From contig NZ_AP012978.1 in NCBI RefSeq assembly GCF_000801295.1, positions 2,277,001-2,341,000 on the forward strand: DNA of 64,000 bases, read 5' to 3'. How positions within the stretch are numbered: position 1 is the first letter of the stretch; every line of letters begins with the position of its first letter. This DNA is from an endosymbiont of unidentified scaly snail isolate Monju. GTDB lineage: Bacteria > Pseudomonadota > Gammaproteobacteria > Chromatiales > Chromatiaceae. Shown one piece after another: positions 29,826 through 38,843 of this stretch. Made by a program: the position numbers and the translations under genes. The notes beneath the pieces are model-generated. The model was not told the origin of the DNA. It saw nothing but the letters and a program-made list of their open reading frames with translations, and ran no database searches.

Positions 29826-30635
29826 CTATTTGAGGCCCCGTTCGCGCCGGATGCGCTCCCAGGCCTGCTTGATCTCGTGGGTTTTCTGCGCGGCCAGGCG
29901 CATCATCTCTTCCGGCAACCCTTTCGACACCAGCTTGTCGGGGTGATGCTGACTGAGCAAGCGGCGATAGGCCTTTTTCACTTCCGCATCACTGGCCTGC
30001 GGGTCCACGCCCAGGATCTCGTAGGCACGCGCCAGATCCGGTTCGCCGGTATCGGGTTGCGTGCGCCCGGCGCCCCCTTGCCAGGCCCCGCCTGCCGCGG
30101 CGCCGATCATGGCCTGCAAGCGCCGATAGTCCGCCTCGGGGACGCCCAGCAGGTGACAGATACGCAGCAGCAGGGCGTCCTCGGCGGTGTCCAGGTGGCC
30201 GTCGGCAAAGGCGGCCTGCAACTGGATCTCGAGGAACATCTGGATCAGGGTGGTGCGCCGGTGGCATTCACTGCGGAACTGGCGCACCACCTCCTCGAGC
30301 GGGAAATCGGGTTTCTTGCCCTCGTTGAACAGTCGGATGGCGGTCTTGCGCATCTCGGACGACAGGTCCATCTGTGCCATCACCGACTCGGCCAGGCGGA
30401 TTTCCTCGGGTGAGACCCTGCCGTCGGCCTTGGCCACCGCCCCCATCACGCTGAAGGTCGCGGTGAAGAAGGCGGTCTGCACCCGCTCGCGCTCGCCGGC
30501 ATCGAAACCCTGATCGGGCACACCGGCCAGGCCCTTGTCGAAATTGTGCCCCAGGGCCACCCCCAGCACGGCCCCCAGGGGACCGCCGAGCATGTAGCCC
30601 AGTGCACCGCCAACCAGCTTGCCCCACCAGCTCAT
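29826..30635 (-). CDS. djlA: Co-chaperone DjlA (DnaJ-like, membrane anchored)
   Basis: This 269-residue protein has a Gly-rich N-terminal membrane segment (GKLVGGALGYMLGGPLGAVL), a central TerB-like region (about 55-190) and a C-terminal J domain with the HPD motif (SQHHPDKLVSKG), ending TFEIKQAW-like helix EIKQAWERIRRERG. It would stimulate DnaK ATPase at the inner membrane. Length matches E. coli DjlA (271). Confidence 0.93.
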   Translation of the reverse strand: MSWWGKLVGGALGYMLGGPLGAVLGVALGHNFDKGLAGVPDQGFDAGERERVQTAFFTATFSVMGAVAKADGRVSPEEIRLAESVMAQMDLSSEMRKTAIRLFNEGKKPDFPLEEVVRQFRSECHRRTTLIQMFLEIQLQAAFADGHLDTAEDALLLRICHLLGVPEADYRRLQAMIGAAAGGAWQGGAGRTQPDTGEPDLARAYEILGVDPQASDAEVKKAYRRLLSQHHPDKLVSKGLPEEMMRLAAQKTHEIKQAWERIRRERGLK

Positions 30636-30644
30636 GATCCCCCC

Positions 30645-31304
30645 TCAGCCCTTCAGATATTCCTCGTCGCGGAACGACCAGATCCATTGTGGCCGAAAAC
30701 CGATCAGCACGGTGACGATGGCACCGTTGAGGAAGGCCTCGGGAAACAGCATCAGCGGCACCAGCGACACCACCCCGTCGCGCAACGCCGCCCAGGGATG
30801 CCCGGCGAGCAACAGCAGGATCACGGTGGCGGCCACCATCACCACCGACATCAGGGCGCCGCAGAAAAAGGCGTTGATAAACACGTAAACGAAGAAATGC
30901 TTGGGGAGGAAGGCACGCGCCAGCCCCAGTACCACCTGGGTCATGGAGGCCGGCACCACGACCAGAACCCAGAGCGTGGGCAATATCGACGCCCAATCGT
31001 GCACCCCTGCGCCGGCCAGCGCCAGTTGCGCCACCGCGCCGCCCAGCAGCGCCAGCGACCACCCCCAGGCCAGGGTGAGAAACACCATTCCCCCCAGATG
31101 CCAGACGATGCCCGGCTGAATGTCGGTACGCAACAGCCAGAGCACCATCAGGGTGACGATACCGCCGAAATAGGCCCCGGAGACCGACTCGCGTTGCAGG
31201 CGCGAAAAATCGGCCCAGCGCCAGGCCAGGCCATAGACCGGCACCAGCAACAGGCCCAACACCCACAGCAGGGTCGATGAAAAGAGTTGCGCGGACAATT
31301 CCAT
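30645..31304 (-). CDS. CbiM-like energy-coupling-factor permease (predicted membrane protein)
   Basis: This 219-residue protein has about six hydrophobic segments. GIVWHLGGMVFLTLAWGWSL and PKHFFVYVFINAFFCGALMS resemble the CbiM/COG3235 group of S components, with His-containing loops. It lacks the classic CbiM N-terminal metal ligand pattern MHIxEG, so a metal or vitamin substrate is uncertain. The start at 31304 is the first ATG before the first helix. It lies 10 bp before djlA on the same strand. Confidence 0.75.
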   Translation of the reverse strand: MELSAQLFSSTLLWVLGLLLVPVYGLAWRWADFSRLQRESVSGAYFGGIVTLMVLWLLRTDIQPGIVWHLGGMVFLTLAWGWSLALLGGAVAQLALAGAGVHDWASILPTLWVLVVVPASMTQVVLGLARAFLPKHFFVYVFINAFFCGALMSVVMVAATVILLLLAGHPWAALRDGVVSLVPLMLFPEAFLNGAIVTVLIGFRPQWIWSFRDEEYLKG

Positions 31305-31455
31305 GAGCAGTTGCTGAATTGCCAATATTGAAAACGGCAGTGTAAACCACCATCCCGATCTGCGGAAACGGCGCGTGACCGGCGGCGGTCTCTTGATCAA
31401 GAAAGCCTTTCGCGTGCCGTCAAGCACACTAAAAGCAGTAATCCGGAGGTGCAGC

Positions 31456-31743
31456 ATGATCACACAATACGACATGGGCACAGGCCAGCCGATCGAGTTC
31501 CCCGGACAGCGCAGGAACCGAGAGGCACCCATCACGCTGGATGCACGCATCACCCCGGCTGTAGCGCTGCAAGCCCGGGAGGAGGAGCCCGCGCAGCGGG
31601 GCCTGCCAGCCGACCTGCTCACGGCCGATGCCGGCAGTTTCGTGAGCACACAGTCCCCGGCGCTACCGCTCAGTCTGCGGCCAACTCCACCTGCACTCGT
31701 CCCTCGCGCACCGCGACCGGCAGGGCCTGCAGAGACTGGTTGA
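31456..31743 (+). CDS. Possible small hypothetical protein overlapping the Rieske gene
   Basis: An ATG with GGAGG upstream opens a 95-residue frame beginning MITQYDMGTGQPIEFPGQRR. The N-terminal half looks protein-like. The C-terminal 25 residues lie antisense to the Rieske gene end and are Pro/Ala-rich, probably not selected. No family recognised. Confidence 0.4.
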   Translation: MITQYDMGTGQPIEFPGQRRNREAPITLDARITPAVALQAREEEPAQRGLPADLLTADAGSFVSTQSPALPLSLRPTPPALVPRAPRPAGPAETG

Positions 31744-32005
31744 CGCAGGGGCCGCGCAGGCAGAGGCCGTCACGCACCCGAAACAGGGCCCCGTGAATGG
31801 CGCACTGGATAAAGCTGTTGTCCATGTCGAGGAACTGGTGCGGCTGCCATTCCAGGGGGGCCCCGGTATGCGGGCAACGATTGCGGTAGGCGCGCACCTC
31901 TCCGTCCTTGCGGACCACGAAGAAGGCCTGGCCTTCGTGATCGAACCCCCGGGCCCCGGGGTCGGGGATGGCCTCCAGCGGGCCGGCATCGAACCAACGG
32001 CTCAT
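31670..32005 (-). CDS. Rieske [2Fe-2S] protein
   Basis: This 111-residue protein carries both Rieske cluster motifs, CPHTGAPL (C-x-H) and CAIHGALF (C-x2-H), spaced by about 18 residues. It is short and lacks a signal or membrane segment, so it is a soluble ferredoxin-like Rieske protein rather than the cytochrome bc1 subunit. Its ATG overlaps the stop of the sugar-kinase gene (ATGA), suggesting a common transcript. Confidence 0.88.
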   Translation of the reverse strand: MSRWFDAGPLEAIPDPGARGFDHEGQAFFVVRKDGEVRAYRNRCPHTGAPLEWQPHQFLDMDNSFIQCAIHGALFRVRDGLCLRGPCVNQSLQALPVAVREGRVQVELAAD

Positions 32006-32850
32006 GTCGCCAGCTCCAGCCCCGGCCGCCCGCACTGCTCGCCGGCCAGGCGCACTGCGCAGGCCAGCGCCAGATCCAGGTCATCGAACATGGCCAGGCC
32101 GTGCAGCATCCCGGCGTTGAACACGTCACCCGCTCCCAAGGTATCGACTACCTCCGGCGGCAAATGCGCCGGCAGGTACCGAACCTCCCCTTCGCCATCG
32201 CGCGCCCAGGCCCCGTGTTGCCCCCAGGTGCAGGTCGCCACCACCCCGCTGGGCAGCGAACGCAGGAATTCGGCAGGGTCGGCATGGCCATGGTGCCGCA
32301 GGTAATGGTGCGAGAACAGCAGCAGATCGGCCTGCCCGAACAGGGCCTCGATGCCCTCACGCGGCTTCTCGACCTCGAGCGAGACCGGTACCCCGGCCTC
32401 TCGCACCCGGCGAATCATCACCTGGAGCTGATCGACCGCCCGTCCCTCGAAATGCACGCGGTCGAAAGCGCCCGGATCGAGCGTCACGAAGGCTGCCGCC
32501 GAATACTCGGGCAGGTCGCGGTAGTGAACGATGGTACGACTGCCGCTCCCGGCGAGGGTGATGCAGGAAACGGGGAGATCATGGCCGGGAATACGGCAGG
32601 CCGACGCATGCGCCACCCCGTGACGATCGAAGGTCCGTTCGGCGAGCCGACTGGCCGGTCCCTCACCCAGGTTGCCTGTCCAGCTCACCTGGTGGCCCAG
32701 TTGCGCCAGCACCACTGCGGTATTGGCGGCATTGCCACCGGTACGCCAGGACTGTGCGCTGGCACGCACCTCATCGTCCTCGGCGGGGTAGCGTTCGACG
32801 TGACTGACGATATCGAGCGTGGCGATGCCCACGCACAGTATGCGGGCCAT
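32002..32850 (-). CDS. PfkB family carbohydrate kinase
   Basis: This 282-residue kinase has the PfkB N-terminal pattern GGNAANTAVVLAQLG with bound-sugar contacts, and the ATP/anion-hole signature DTLGAGDVFNAGMLHG with catalytic Asp near residue 243. It begins MARILCVGIATLDIVSHVERYP. It resembles ketohexokinase-type members of the ribokinase family. The substrate sugar is not clear. It is followed by the overlapping Rieske gene. Confidence 0.88.
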   Translation of the reverse strand: MARILCVGIATLDIVSHVERYPAEDDEVRASAQSWRTGGNAANTAVVLAQLGHQVSWTGNLGEGPASRLAERTFDRHGVAHASACRIPGHDLPVSCITLAGSGSRTIVHYRDLPEYSAAAFVTLDPGAFDRVHFEGRAVDQLQVMIRRVREAGVPVSLEVEKPREGIEALFGQADLLLFSHHYLRHHGHADPAEFLRSLPSGVVATCTWGQHGAWARDGEGEVRYLPAHLPPEVVDTLGAGDVFNAGMLHGLAMFDDLDLALACAVRLAGEQCGRPGLELAT

Positions 32851-32866
32851 GGAAGTTCCGGTCGCG

Positions 32867-35800
32867 CTATTTTCCGAGCAGTTCGAACAGGCCGCCGATC
32901 AGTTCTCCGCGCCCGGCGAGGAAGGAAAGCCCCTCCAGCAACGCCAGGGTGGCGCCACTGCCGATGAGGATAGAGATCAGGCGCGAGCTCCAGGTTCCGT
33001 TCCATACCGTATCGATGTCCAGCGGCACCTTGCCGCCGCGCACCCGCTCGTCGCGCAGGTCCTCGACCTTGACCTGCTCGATCTCTTCCTGGAAACGCTT
33101 GAGCTCCTGCTGCAACTGGATTCGCGCCTTCTCGGCCTCTTCGGCATGGAACACGGCCTCCTCGGTCTCCACCGTCAGGCGGTCGAGCTCACGCCGCATG
33201 CGATCGAGCTCGGTATTGGCATCTTCGAGGGCGTCTTCGAGCAACTGCCGGCTCTCTTCGGCCGAGGCCAGGTCATGCTGGCGTTCTTCCAGCGCACGCC
33301 GCACGTCGTGCAGTTCCTGGCGCATGGCCTCAAGATCGGCAACACCCGATTGTTCCGAGCAGGAATCGTCGTCCAGGCGATCGATCTGCTCCCTTGCTGC
33401 GGCCAGTTGTTCACGCAGGTGGGCGATCTCGCGCTCGGACTCCTCGCGCAACACGGCCATTTCGCTCTTCAGGGCCTCAAGCTGTTCCAGCTCACCGAAT
33501 TTTGCCTGGGTGATCCGTTCCACGTAGGTTTCCATCACGCTGCGCAGTTCCCGTACTTCGTCCTCGCGCGCCGCCAGCGCTTCGGCCAGGGACTGCCTTT
33601 CCTGCTCGAGCCCGGCCGCCGCATCGCGCAGCCTCGCCAATTCATCGCGCAAACTATCCTCGCTCCCGTCCTTTTGATCAAGCGCGGCCTGCGCCTCCTC
33701 GATCTGACGCTGCAATTGTGCAATCTGCGCCTCGCGCTCTTCATCCCGTTGCAAATCCTGCTGCGACCAGGAAAGACGTTCCTGCAGCGATTCGGCCTCT
33801 TCGGCAGAGACCATCAACGCCTCGTGCAACTCCCGCAGTTCGGCTTCCAGCGCGGCAACCTGCTCCCCCTGCTCATCGGTCTCCTCGGCCAGCCGCTGTT
33901 CCATTTCCTCCAGGCGGGCACGAAGCCGCCTGATCTCGGCCGCCGAACGTTCGATCTCCTCGTCGCGGTCCGAGAGGCGCTCTCTGGCCTGTTGCAGCTC
34001 CCGTTCCAGCATCTGGGCGAGCTCCTCTGCATAGGCCGTGCGTTCCTGCAAGGCGGCGGCACGTTCGTCGGTGGCCTCTGCCGCCTCGCGCCATTGGCCG
34101 GCTTCGGCCAGTTGCTGCTGCAAGGCCTCGGTTTCCTTCGTCTTCTGCGCCAGGGCCTCTTCCAGTTCCGCAACCCGATTCCCAACCTCGGCCTGCTCTG
34201 CCGCCATACCGGCCTGCTGCGCGAGCTGCGCGCGCAGGCTATCCAGTTCGGCTTGCAGGGACTCGACGGCAGCCGCCTTCTCTTCCTCTGCCTTTTCCAG
34301 TTCGGCACGCAGGCCTTCAGCGGCCCTTTCCCGTTCGGCGAGCGCCTGCTCCAACGTCGTCACCTGTAAGCGGGCCTGTTCGAGCACCTCGGGATCGATC
34401 GCCTGTTCGCAGGCCTCTTGCAGGGCCTGCTCCAGTTCGGCGACACGCGCTTCCGCCTGTTCGGCACGCCCTTGCCAGGCCAGCGCCTCGCCACGCAGTT
34501 GCGCAACTTCCTGCTCACGGGCCAGGACGGTGTCGTTCAACGCCTCGAGCTGCGCCTGCAAGGCAGCGTGCTGTTCGCGCTCTTCGGCCAGGGCCTGTTG
34601 CAGTTCGGCGGCCGCGGCCTCACTGGCCTCGAACTTCAACTGCCACTCGCGCAGCTCGCCGGCGATACGACCCTCTGCGTCGGCGGTCTCCTGCTGGGCG
34701 AGGCGCAGCTCCTCGAGCTCTACCTGGGCCTGCTCGAGGTCCAAGCGCAGGGTGGTGATCTCCTCCTTGAGCTCGCCGGTCTCGCGCGCATGCTGTTCAC
34801 GCTCGGCCTCACGCTCCGCCATCACCGCATTGAGCCGCTCGCCGATCTCTTCGAGGGCCTCGCTGGCCGACTCGGCACGCTCGCGCTCGCCCACCAATTC
34901 ACGCTCGACCTTTTCCAACCGGGCCTGGAGCTTCTGATCGAGCCCCTCGATCTCGCGCATGCGCTCAGCCAGCTCGGTGCGCTCGGACTCGAGCCTTTCC
35001 AGCGTCGAGGTCAGGGCCTCCATCTCCTCGTAGGCCTTCTGGCGCTCGGCCAGTGCGGCCTGGCGCTCCTGCTCGCTGGCCTGCAGGCGTGCGCGCGCCT
35101 GATCCACCACGACCTTCACCGCCTGGAGCTGTTCCTGCTTCTGCTGCTGGGCCCCCTGCACCGTGGCCTCGGCGACCTTCAGTCGCTGCTCCAGCTCGCG
35201 TGCGCGCTGCTCGGCCTCGAGCACCCGGCGGCGCAACTCGGAGCTCTCCTGCAACTGCTCGTCGGATGAAGAACGCGGCACATCGGGAGCCGGCGGCAGG
35301 TTTTCCACGGGTTGCTCGGCACGCAGGCGATCGAGGCCACCCTCCAGTATCGAGACCTCGAAGCCCTGGTCGATCATCAGGAAGGCGGCCACCCCGGCAC
35401 GACCGCCGCTGTTGCTGTAGAGCACGTAATGGCGGTCCGGCGCCAGGCTGGAGAGCTGATAACGCAAGGACTCCACGGGCACATTGATGCTGCCGGGGAA
35501 GTGGTCGGCCTCGTACTCCTCGGGAGCACGCAGGTCCACCCAGACCGCGCCCTGGTCGACCTTGCGTACCGCCTCGTCGAAATCGATGCGGGTGGACAGC
35601 GGGGTGCGGATCAGTTCGATGAACTGCTGCTTGGCCAGGCGCAGCACCTGACCGTTACTGAGCATGCTGACCGTGGAGTTGCGCGGCCGATCGGAGAGAA
35701 GCGCTTCTTCGCCAAAGGCATCGCCCGGCCCCAGCCGCGCCAGTTCTACCGACTCGCCCCCCTCCTGCTCACGGCGCACCACGGCCTGGCCCTGGATGAG

Positions 35801-36376
35801 CATGTAGAAGTAATCGCCCGGGTCCCCCTGGCGGATGATGTCCTGCCCCTTGGACACCTCCACCTGCTCGACACTCATCATCACGCGCTGGATGTTGGAT
35901 GCCGGCAGCTGCTGCAACACCCGGCAGCGCAGGAGCAGGCTCATCCAGTCGTCGGCGTCGCCCTCCTCGAGTTCATCGACCTGATAATCGACGCTGTGGG
36001 TGCGTGCCAGCAGTTCGCTGATGCGGCGGCTGTCGAGACGGGCCACGCGAATCCGCCCGGCGGCCCGGGCCGTCATCTTGCGCGGCAGCACGTGGGCCAC
36101 CGGGAAGCGGGCATGTTCGGACCCGGCCTCGAGCATGTCGGCGACCTTCTCGCCGGTGAGCAGGGCCACCTTGCCCTCGAGCAGGTAGAAACTGACGTGA
36201 TCGGTGTCTCCCTGCCGGAACAGCAGCTCCCCCTTGCCCAGTTCTTCCACCACCAGGTCGTCGAGCAGCTCGTTGAAGATCTCGTCCGGCAGGGTGTGCA
36301 GGGGCACGACGTTGCGCAGGATGGCGATATCGCGGTTGGTGTACTTGCCGGGCTTCAGGGGATTCACGGATGCCAT
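32867..36376 (-). CDS. Large multidomain protein: two cyclic-nucleotide-binding domains, degenerate rhodanese, long coiled coil, C-terminal membrane segment
   Basis: This is a 1169-residue protein. Residues ~25-120 and ~150-255 are cNMP-binding domains; the second has GDPGDYFYMLIQGQAVV and PGDAFGEEALLSDRPRNSTV with the phosphate-binding cassette. Residues ~262-355 are a rhodanese domain (WVDLRAPEEYEADHFPGSIN) whose catalytic Cys is Ser321 (YSNSGGR). From ~370 to ~1115 is uninterrupted heptad-rich Glu/Gln/Ala/Leu coiled coil. Near the C-terminus are two hydrophobic stretches (LISILIGSGATLALLEGLSF and GGLFELLG), a likely tail anchor. Ligand and function are unknown; a cyclic-nucleotide-sensing scaffold at the membrane is an inference. 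Confidence 0.85.
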   Translation of the reverse strand: MASVNPLKPGKYTNRDIAILRNVVPLHTLPDEIFNELLDDLVVEELGKGELLFRQGDTDHVSFYLLEGKVALLTGEKVADMLEAGSEHARFPVAHVLPRKMTARAAGRIRVARLDSRRISELLARTHSVDYQVDELEEGDADDWMSLLLRCRVLQQLPASNIQRVMMSVEQVEVSKGQDIIRQGDPGDYFYMLIQGQAVVRREQEGGESVELARLGPGDAFGEEALLSDRPRNSTVSMLSNGQVLRLAKQQFIELIRTPLSTRIDFDEAVRKVDQGAVWVDLRAPEEYEADHFPGSINVPVESLRYQLSSLAPDRHYVLYSNSGGRAGVAAFLMIDQGFEVSILEGGLDRLRAEQPVENLPPAPDVPRSSSDEQLQESSELRRRVLEAEQRARELEQRLKVAEATVQGAQQQKQEQLQAVKVVVDQARARLQASEQERQAALAERQKAYEEMEALTSTLERLESERTELAERMREIEGLDQKLQARLEKVERELVGERERAESASEALEEIGERLNAVMAEREAEREQHARETGELKEEITTLRLDLEQAQVELEELRLAQQETADAEGRIAGELREWQLKFEASEAAAAELQQALAEEREQHAALQAQLEALNDTVLAREQEVAQLRGEALAWQGRAEQAEARVAELEQALQEACEQAIDPEVLEQARLQVTTLEQALAERERAAEGLRAELEKAEEEKAAAVESLQAELDSLRAQLAQQAGMAAEQAEVGNRVAELEEALAQKTKETEALQQQLAEAGQWREAAEATDERAAALQERTAYAEELAQMLERELQQARERLSDRDEEIERSAAEIRRLRARLEEMEQRLAEETDEQGEQVAALEAELRELHEALMVSAEEAESLQERLSWSQQDLQRDEEREAQIAQLQRQIEEAQAALDQKDGSEDSLRDELARLRDAAAGLEQERQSLAEALAAREDEVRELRSVMETYVERITQAKFGELEQLEALKSEMAVLREESEREIAHLREQLAAAREQIDRLDDDSCSEQSGVADLEAMRQELHDVRRALEERQHDLASAEESRQLLEDALEDANTELDRMRRELDRLTVETEEAVFHAEEAEKARIQLQQELKRFQEEIEQVKVEDLRDERVRGGKVPLDIDTVWNGTWSSRLISILIGSGATLALLEGLSFLAGRGELIGGLFELLGK

Positions 36377-36401
36377 CAGGCAACAGCTCCAGAGTTCGGG
36401 T

Positions 36402-36980
36402 TCATCCGGGATTATCGGCCGCGAGCAACGCCTTCTTGAGGGAGCCGGTCACAGGTTCCGGCCCCAGCCAGATCGCCAGCAGGGCCGCATTGAAATCGTC
36501 GCCGGGAACCAGCCCCTGTACCTCGCCGTTGATGCTCACCCGGGTGCCCTCGCCGGGCAGATGTTCCAGCCAGACCTCGTCACCCTCGCGCAGCGTCCTG
36601 AACATCGCCTTGAACTGTTCGATTCTCGGCACCAGTGCCTGATAGCGCGCCGTATCCAGGTTGGCGCGAAAGCCATCTTCCCAGGCAGCGTTCAACTTGT
36701 CGCGGGAGACCTCGTCGTAGACGAAGTGCATGACCACCCGGTTGGGCGGCGGATCGGCCAGCAAGACCTCGGCACGCGATTCCGGTGCGGGAAGGTACAG
36801 GCCGGCCACGTAGATCTTGAAAATGAACTTGTAACGGATGCCCGCACCGTTCAGGCGCAAGGGCTGGACAATGCCGTCCACGCGCACTTCGGCCGGCAGC
36901 GTGACGCCGGCCAGTTCGACCGCCGCAACCGGCACGGTGGCGCCGGACAGCAGCATGGCCGCCAGCAGGATCCAGCGCAT
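36402..36980 (-). CDS. Chalcone isomerase-like protein, exported
   Basis: This 192-residue protein has a signal peptide (MRWILLAAMLLSGATVPVAA). The core VDGIVQPLRLNGAGIRYKFI and KIYVAGLYLPAPESRAEVLL matches bacterial chalcone-isomerase-like proteins, as does HFVYDEVSRDKLNAAWEDGF. These have the chalcone isomerase fold but are probably not flavonoid enzymes. The true role is unknown. AGGAGGAAC precedes the ATG at 36980. Confidence 0.85.
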   Translation of the reverse strand: MRWILLAAMLLSGATVPVAAVELAGVTLPAEVRVDGIVQPLRLNGAGIRYKFIFKIYVAGLYLPAPESRAEVLLADPPPNRVVMHFVYDEVSRDKLNAAWEDGFRANLDTARYQALVPRIEQFKAMFRTLREGDEVWLEHLPGEGTRVSINGEVQGLVPGDDFNAALLAIWLGPEPVTGSLKKALLAADNPG

Positions 36981-37194
36981 CGTTCCTCCTCCTCGAAAAT
37001 AACGGTGCACAAACATCAGCCACCTCTGCCCTCTAATGTACTAGTTCATTTGTTGGGCAAGCGCGACACGTTACCCCGTAATCAAGGGGATTTTTGCGAA
37101 CCTCTCAACAAAAAAGCCGCCCGGCATTGTTCAGCACCATTTTTTTCTGTGCTATGTTTCGAACGCTTTTCCACCAAACAGCAGGAGTCGAAAC

Positions 37195-37590
37195 ATGGCA
37201 GTCAAGAAAAAGGCCGCTAAGAAAAAGGCGGTCAAGAAGGCAGCTGCAGCTGCACCCGCGAAGAAGATCAAGGCCATCACCAAGAAGATGACCAAGACCC
37301 AGATCGTCACCCATATCGCCGAGTCCACCGGCCTGTCGAAGAAACAGGTGGCCGAGGTATTCTCCGAACTGGGCGACCTGATCACCGCGCACATGAAGCG
37401 CCGCGGCTCCGGCGAGTTCACCATCCCCGACACCGGCGTCAAGATCCGCCGCGTGAAAAAGCCTGCGCGCAAGGCCCGCATGGGCCGCAACCCGGCCACT
37501 GGCGAGCCGATGAAGATCCCGGCCAAGCCGGCATCCACCACGGTGCGGGTCACCGCGCTGAAGGCGCTCAAGGAAACGATCAACAGCTGA
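37195..37590 (+). CDS. HU/IHF-like DNA-binding protein with Lys/Ala-rich N-terminal extension
   Basis: This 131-residue protein has an N-terminal ~28-residue basic arm (MAVKKKAAKKKAVKKAAAAA...) and then an HU-type domain: MTKTQIVTHIAESTGLSKKQ, VAEVFSELGDLITAHMKR and the DNA-binding beta arm KPARKARMGRNPATGEPM with the conserved RNPxTG. It should bend or coat DNA. The extension resembles histone H1-like tails. It stands alone and ends in a clear terminator. Confidence 0.92.
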   Translation: MAVKKKAAKKKAVKKAAAAAPAKKIKAITKKMTKTQIVTHIAESTGLSKKQVAEVFSELGDLITAHMKRRGSGEFTIPDTGVKIRRVKKPARKARMGRNPATGEPMKIPAKPASTTVRVTALKALKETINS

Positions 37591-37614
37591 TCGTCTTCTT
37601 CATGACGCACCAGG

Positions 37615-37645
37615 GAACGCCGCCCCGCGCGGCGTTCTTTCGTTT
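37615..37645 (+). terminator. Rho-independent terminator of the HU-like gene
   Basis: GAACGCCGC and GCGGCGTTC form a 9-bp stem around a 5-nt loop, followed by TTTCGTTTT. Confidence 0.88.
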
Positions 37646-38172
37646 TACGGCTGGCGCAACAACAGTCGGCCGTCTCGCTGCACCAGTTCCACGTGCTTGA
37701 GAAAACTCATCCCCAGCAGCACATCGGCCTCTGCAGCCATCGAGGGCATCACCACCGCGCTCACGTCATGCAGTTCGATCGCCCCGAGGCGCACCGAGGC
37801 GAGTCGGGTGCGCCATACCGGGACCACACCGTTGGCGGTCTGACTGTACCCCCCCGGCCGCAGGCGTAATCCCCAGCGCCGCGCCAGCGCCTCGGGAATG
37901 GCCACCGTGGTGGCCCCGGTATCGAGCAGAAAGGTCGCGGGATGACCATCGATGAACCCGTCGGCCACGTAATGCCCTTGCGCATTGCGCAACAGCACCA
38001 CCTCGCGCACCCCGCCGATGCCCGGCTCGGTGGACAGATCGCGGTTGGGGTTGTCGCGCCGATCGAGCTGCTGCTGGTACAGCCAGGCACCGAACAGCAG
38101 GGCCGCCGCCCAGGCGAGCAGCACCATGCCCCGCGCCAGCCTGTCGTTGTCATTTCCCGACTTCTGATCCAT
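37645..38172 (-). CDS. Retropepsin-like aspartic protease (clan AA), membrane anchored
   Basis: This 175-residue protein has one N-terminal helix (GMVLLAWAAALLFGAWLY) and a single-lobe aspartic protease domain with catalytic ATFLLDTGATTVAIP and the flap/psi-loop region VLLGMSFLKHVEL. Such bacterial proteins work as dimers. It belongs to the TIGR02281-like group of proteobacterial membrane proteases, with unknown substrates. It converges on the HU-like gene across a terminator. Confidence 0.88.
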   Translation of the reverse strand: MDQKSGNDNDRLARGMVLLAWAAALLFGAWLYQQQLDRRDNPNRDLSTEPGIGGVREVVLLRNAQGHYVADGFIDGHPATFLLDTGATTVAIPEALARRWGLRLRPGGYSQTANGVVPVWRTRLASVRLGAIELHDVSAVVMPSMAAEADVLLGMSFLKHVELVQRDGRLLLRQP

Positions 38173-38204
38173 GCTGAGCCTGTTGTCCCATTGTGCTTGC
38201 CATC

Positions 38205-38843
38205 ATGTCCGACCATCCCGTGCTCGTCCATGTCCACGACCCCATGTGCAGCTGGTGCTGGGGCTTTCGTCCCGCCTTCGAACGCCTGCTCACCCTGTTG
38301 CCACCGTCGATCCAACTGCGCCAGCTGCTCGGCGGCCTGGCCCCCGACAGCGACGAGCCCATGCCCGAGGCCATGCGCCGCTATCTTCAGGACACCTGGC
38401 GACGCATCCAGCAGCGCATCCCTGGCACCGAATTCAATTTCGACTTCTGGAAACGCTGCCAGCCCCGTCGCAGCACCTGGCCGGCCTGCCGCGCGGTGAT
38501 CGCCGCGCGCAACCTGGACCCAGCGGCCGAAGCGCCCATGATCCAGGCTATCCAGAATGCCTACTACCGCGAAGCACGCAATCCTTCGGACGACGACACC
38601 CTGATCGCACTGGCCAGCGAGATCGGCCTGCCCCGCGAGCGCTTCGTCACACAGCTCAACGCAACGGCCACGCAACAGGCACTGGAAGCCGAGATTGCCG
38701 AGGCCCGGCAACTGGGCGCGGACAGCTTTCCGACGCTGATCCTGCAACTGCCCGATGGCGGGCGCTGGCGCATCCCCGTCGACTACACCGCCCCCGGGGC
38801 CATGCACGCCTTGATCGTCGAACTGGTCGCCGACCGATACTAG
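38205..38843 (+). CDS. DsbA family thiol oxidoreductase (FrnE-like)
   Basis: This 212-residue soluble protein begins with the active site very near the N-terminus (VHVHDPMCSWCWGFRPAFE; CSWC). The helical insertion and GADSFPTLILQL with cis-Pro follow. It has no signal peptide, so it acts in the cytoplasm, like FrnE-type disulfide isomerases. The start could also be the ATG four codons earlier. Its TAG stop lies inside a MITE-like repeat. Confidence 0.85.
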   Translation: MSDHPVLVHVHDPMCSWCWGFRPAFERLLTLLPPSIQLRQLLGGLAPDSDEPMPEAMRRYLQDTWRRIQQRIPGTEFNFDFWKRCQPRRSTWPACRAVIAARNLDPAAEAPMIQAIQNAYYREARNPSDDDTLIALASEIGLPRERFVTQLNATATQQALEAEIAEARQLGADSFPTLILQLPDGGRWRIPVDYTAPGAMHALIVELVADRY

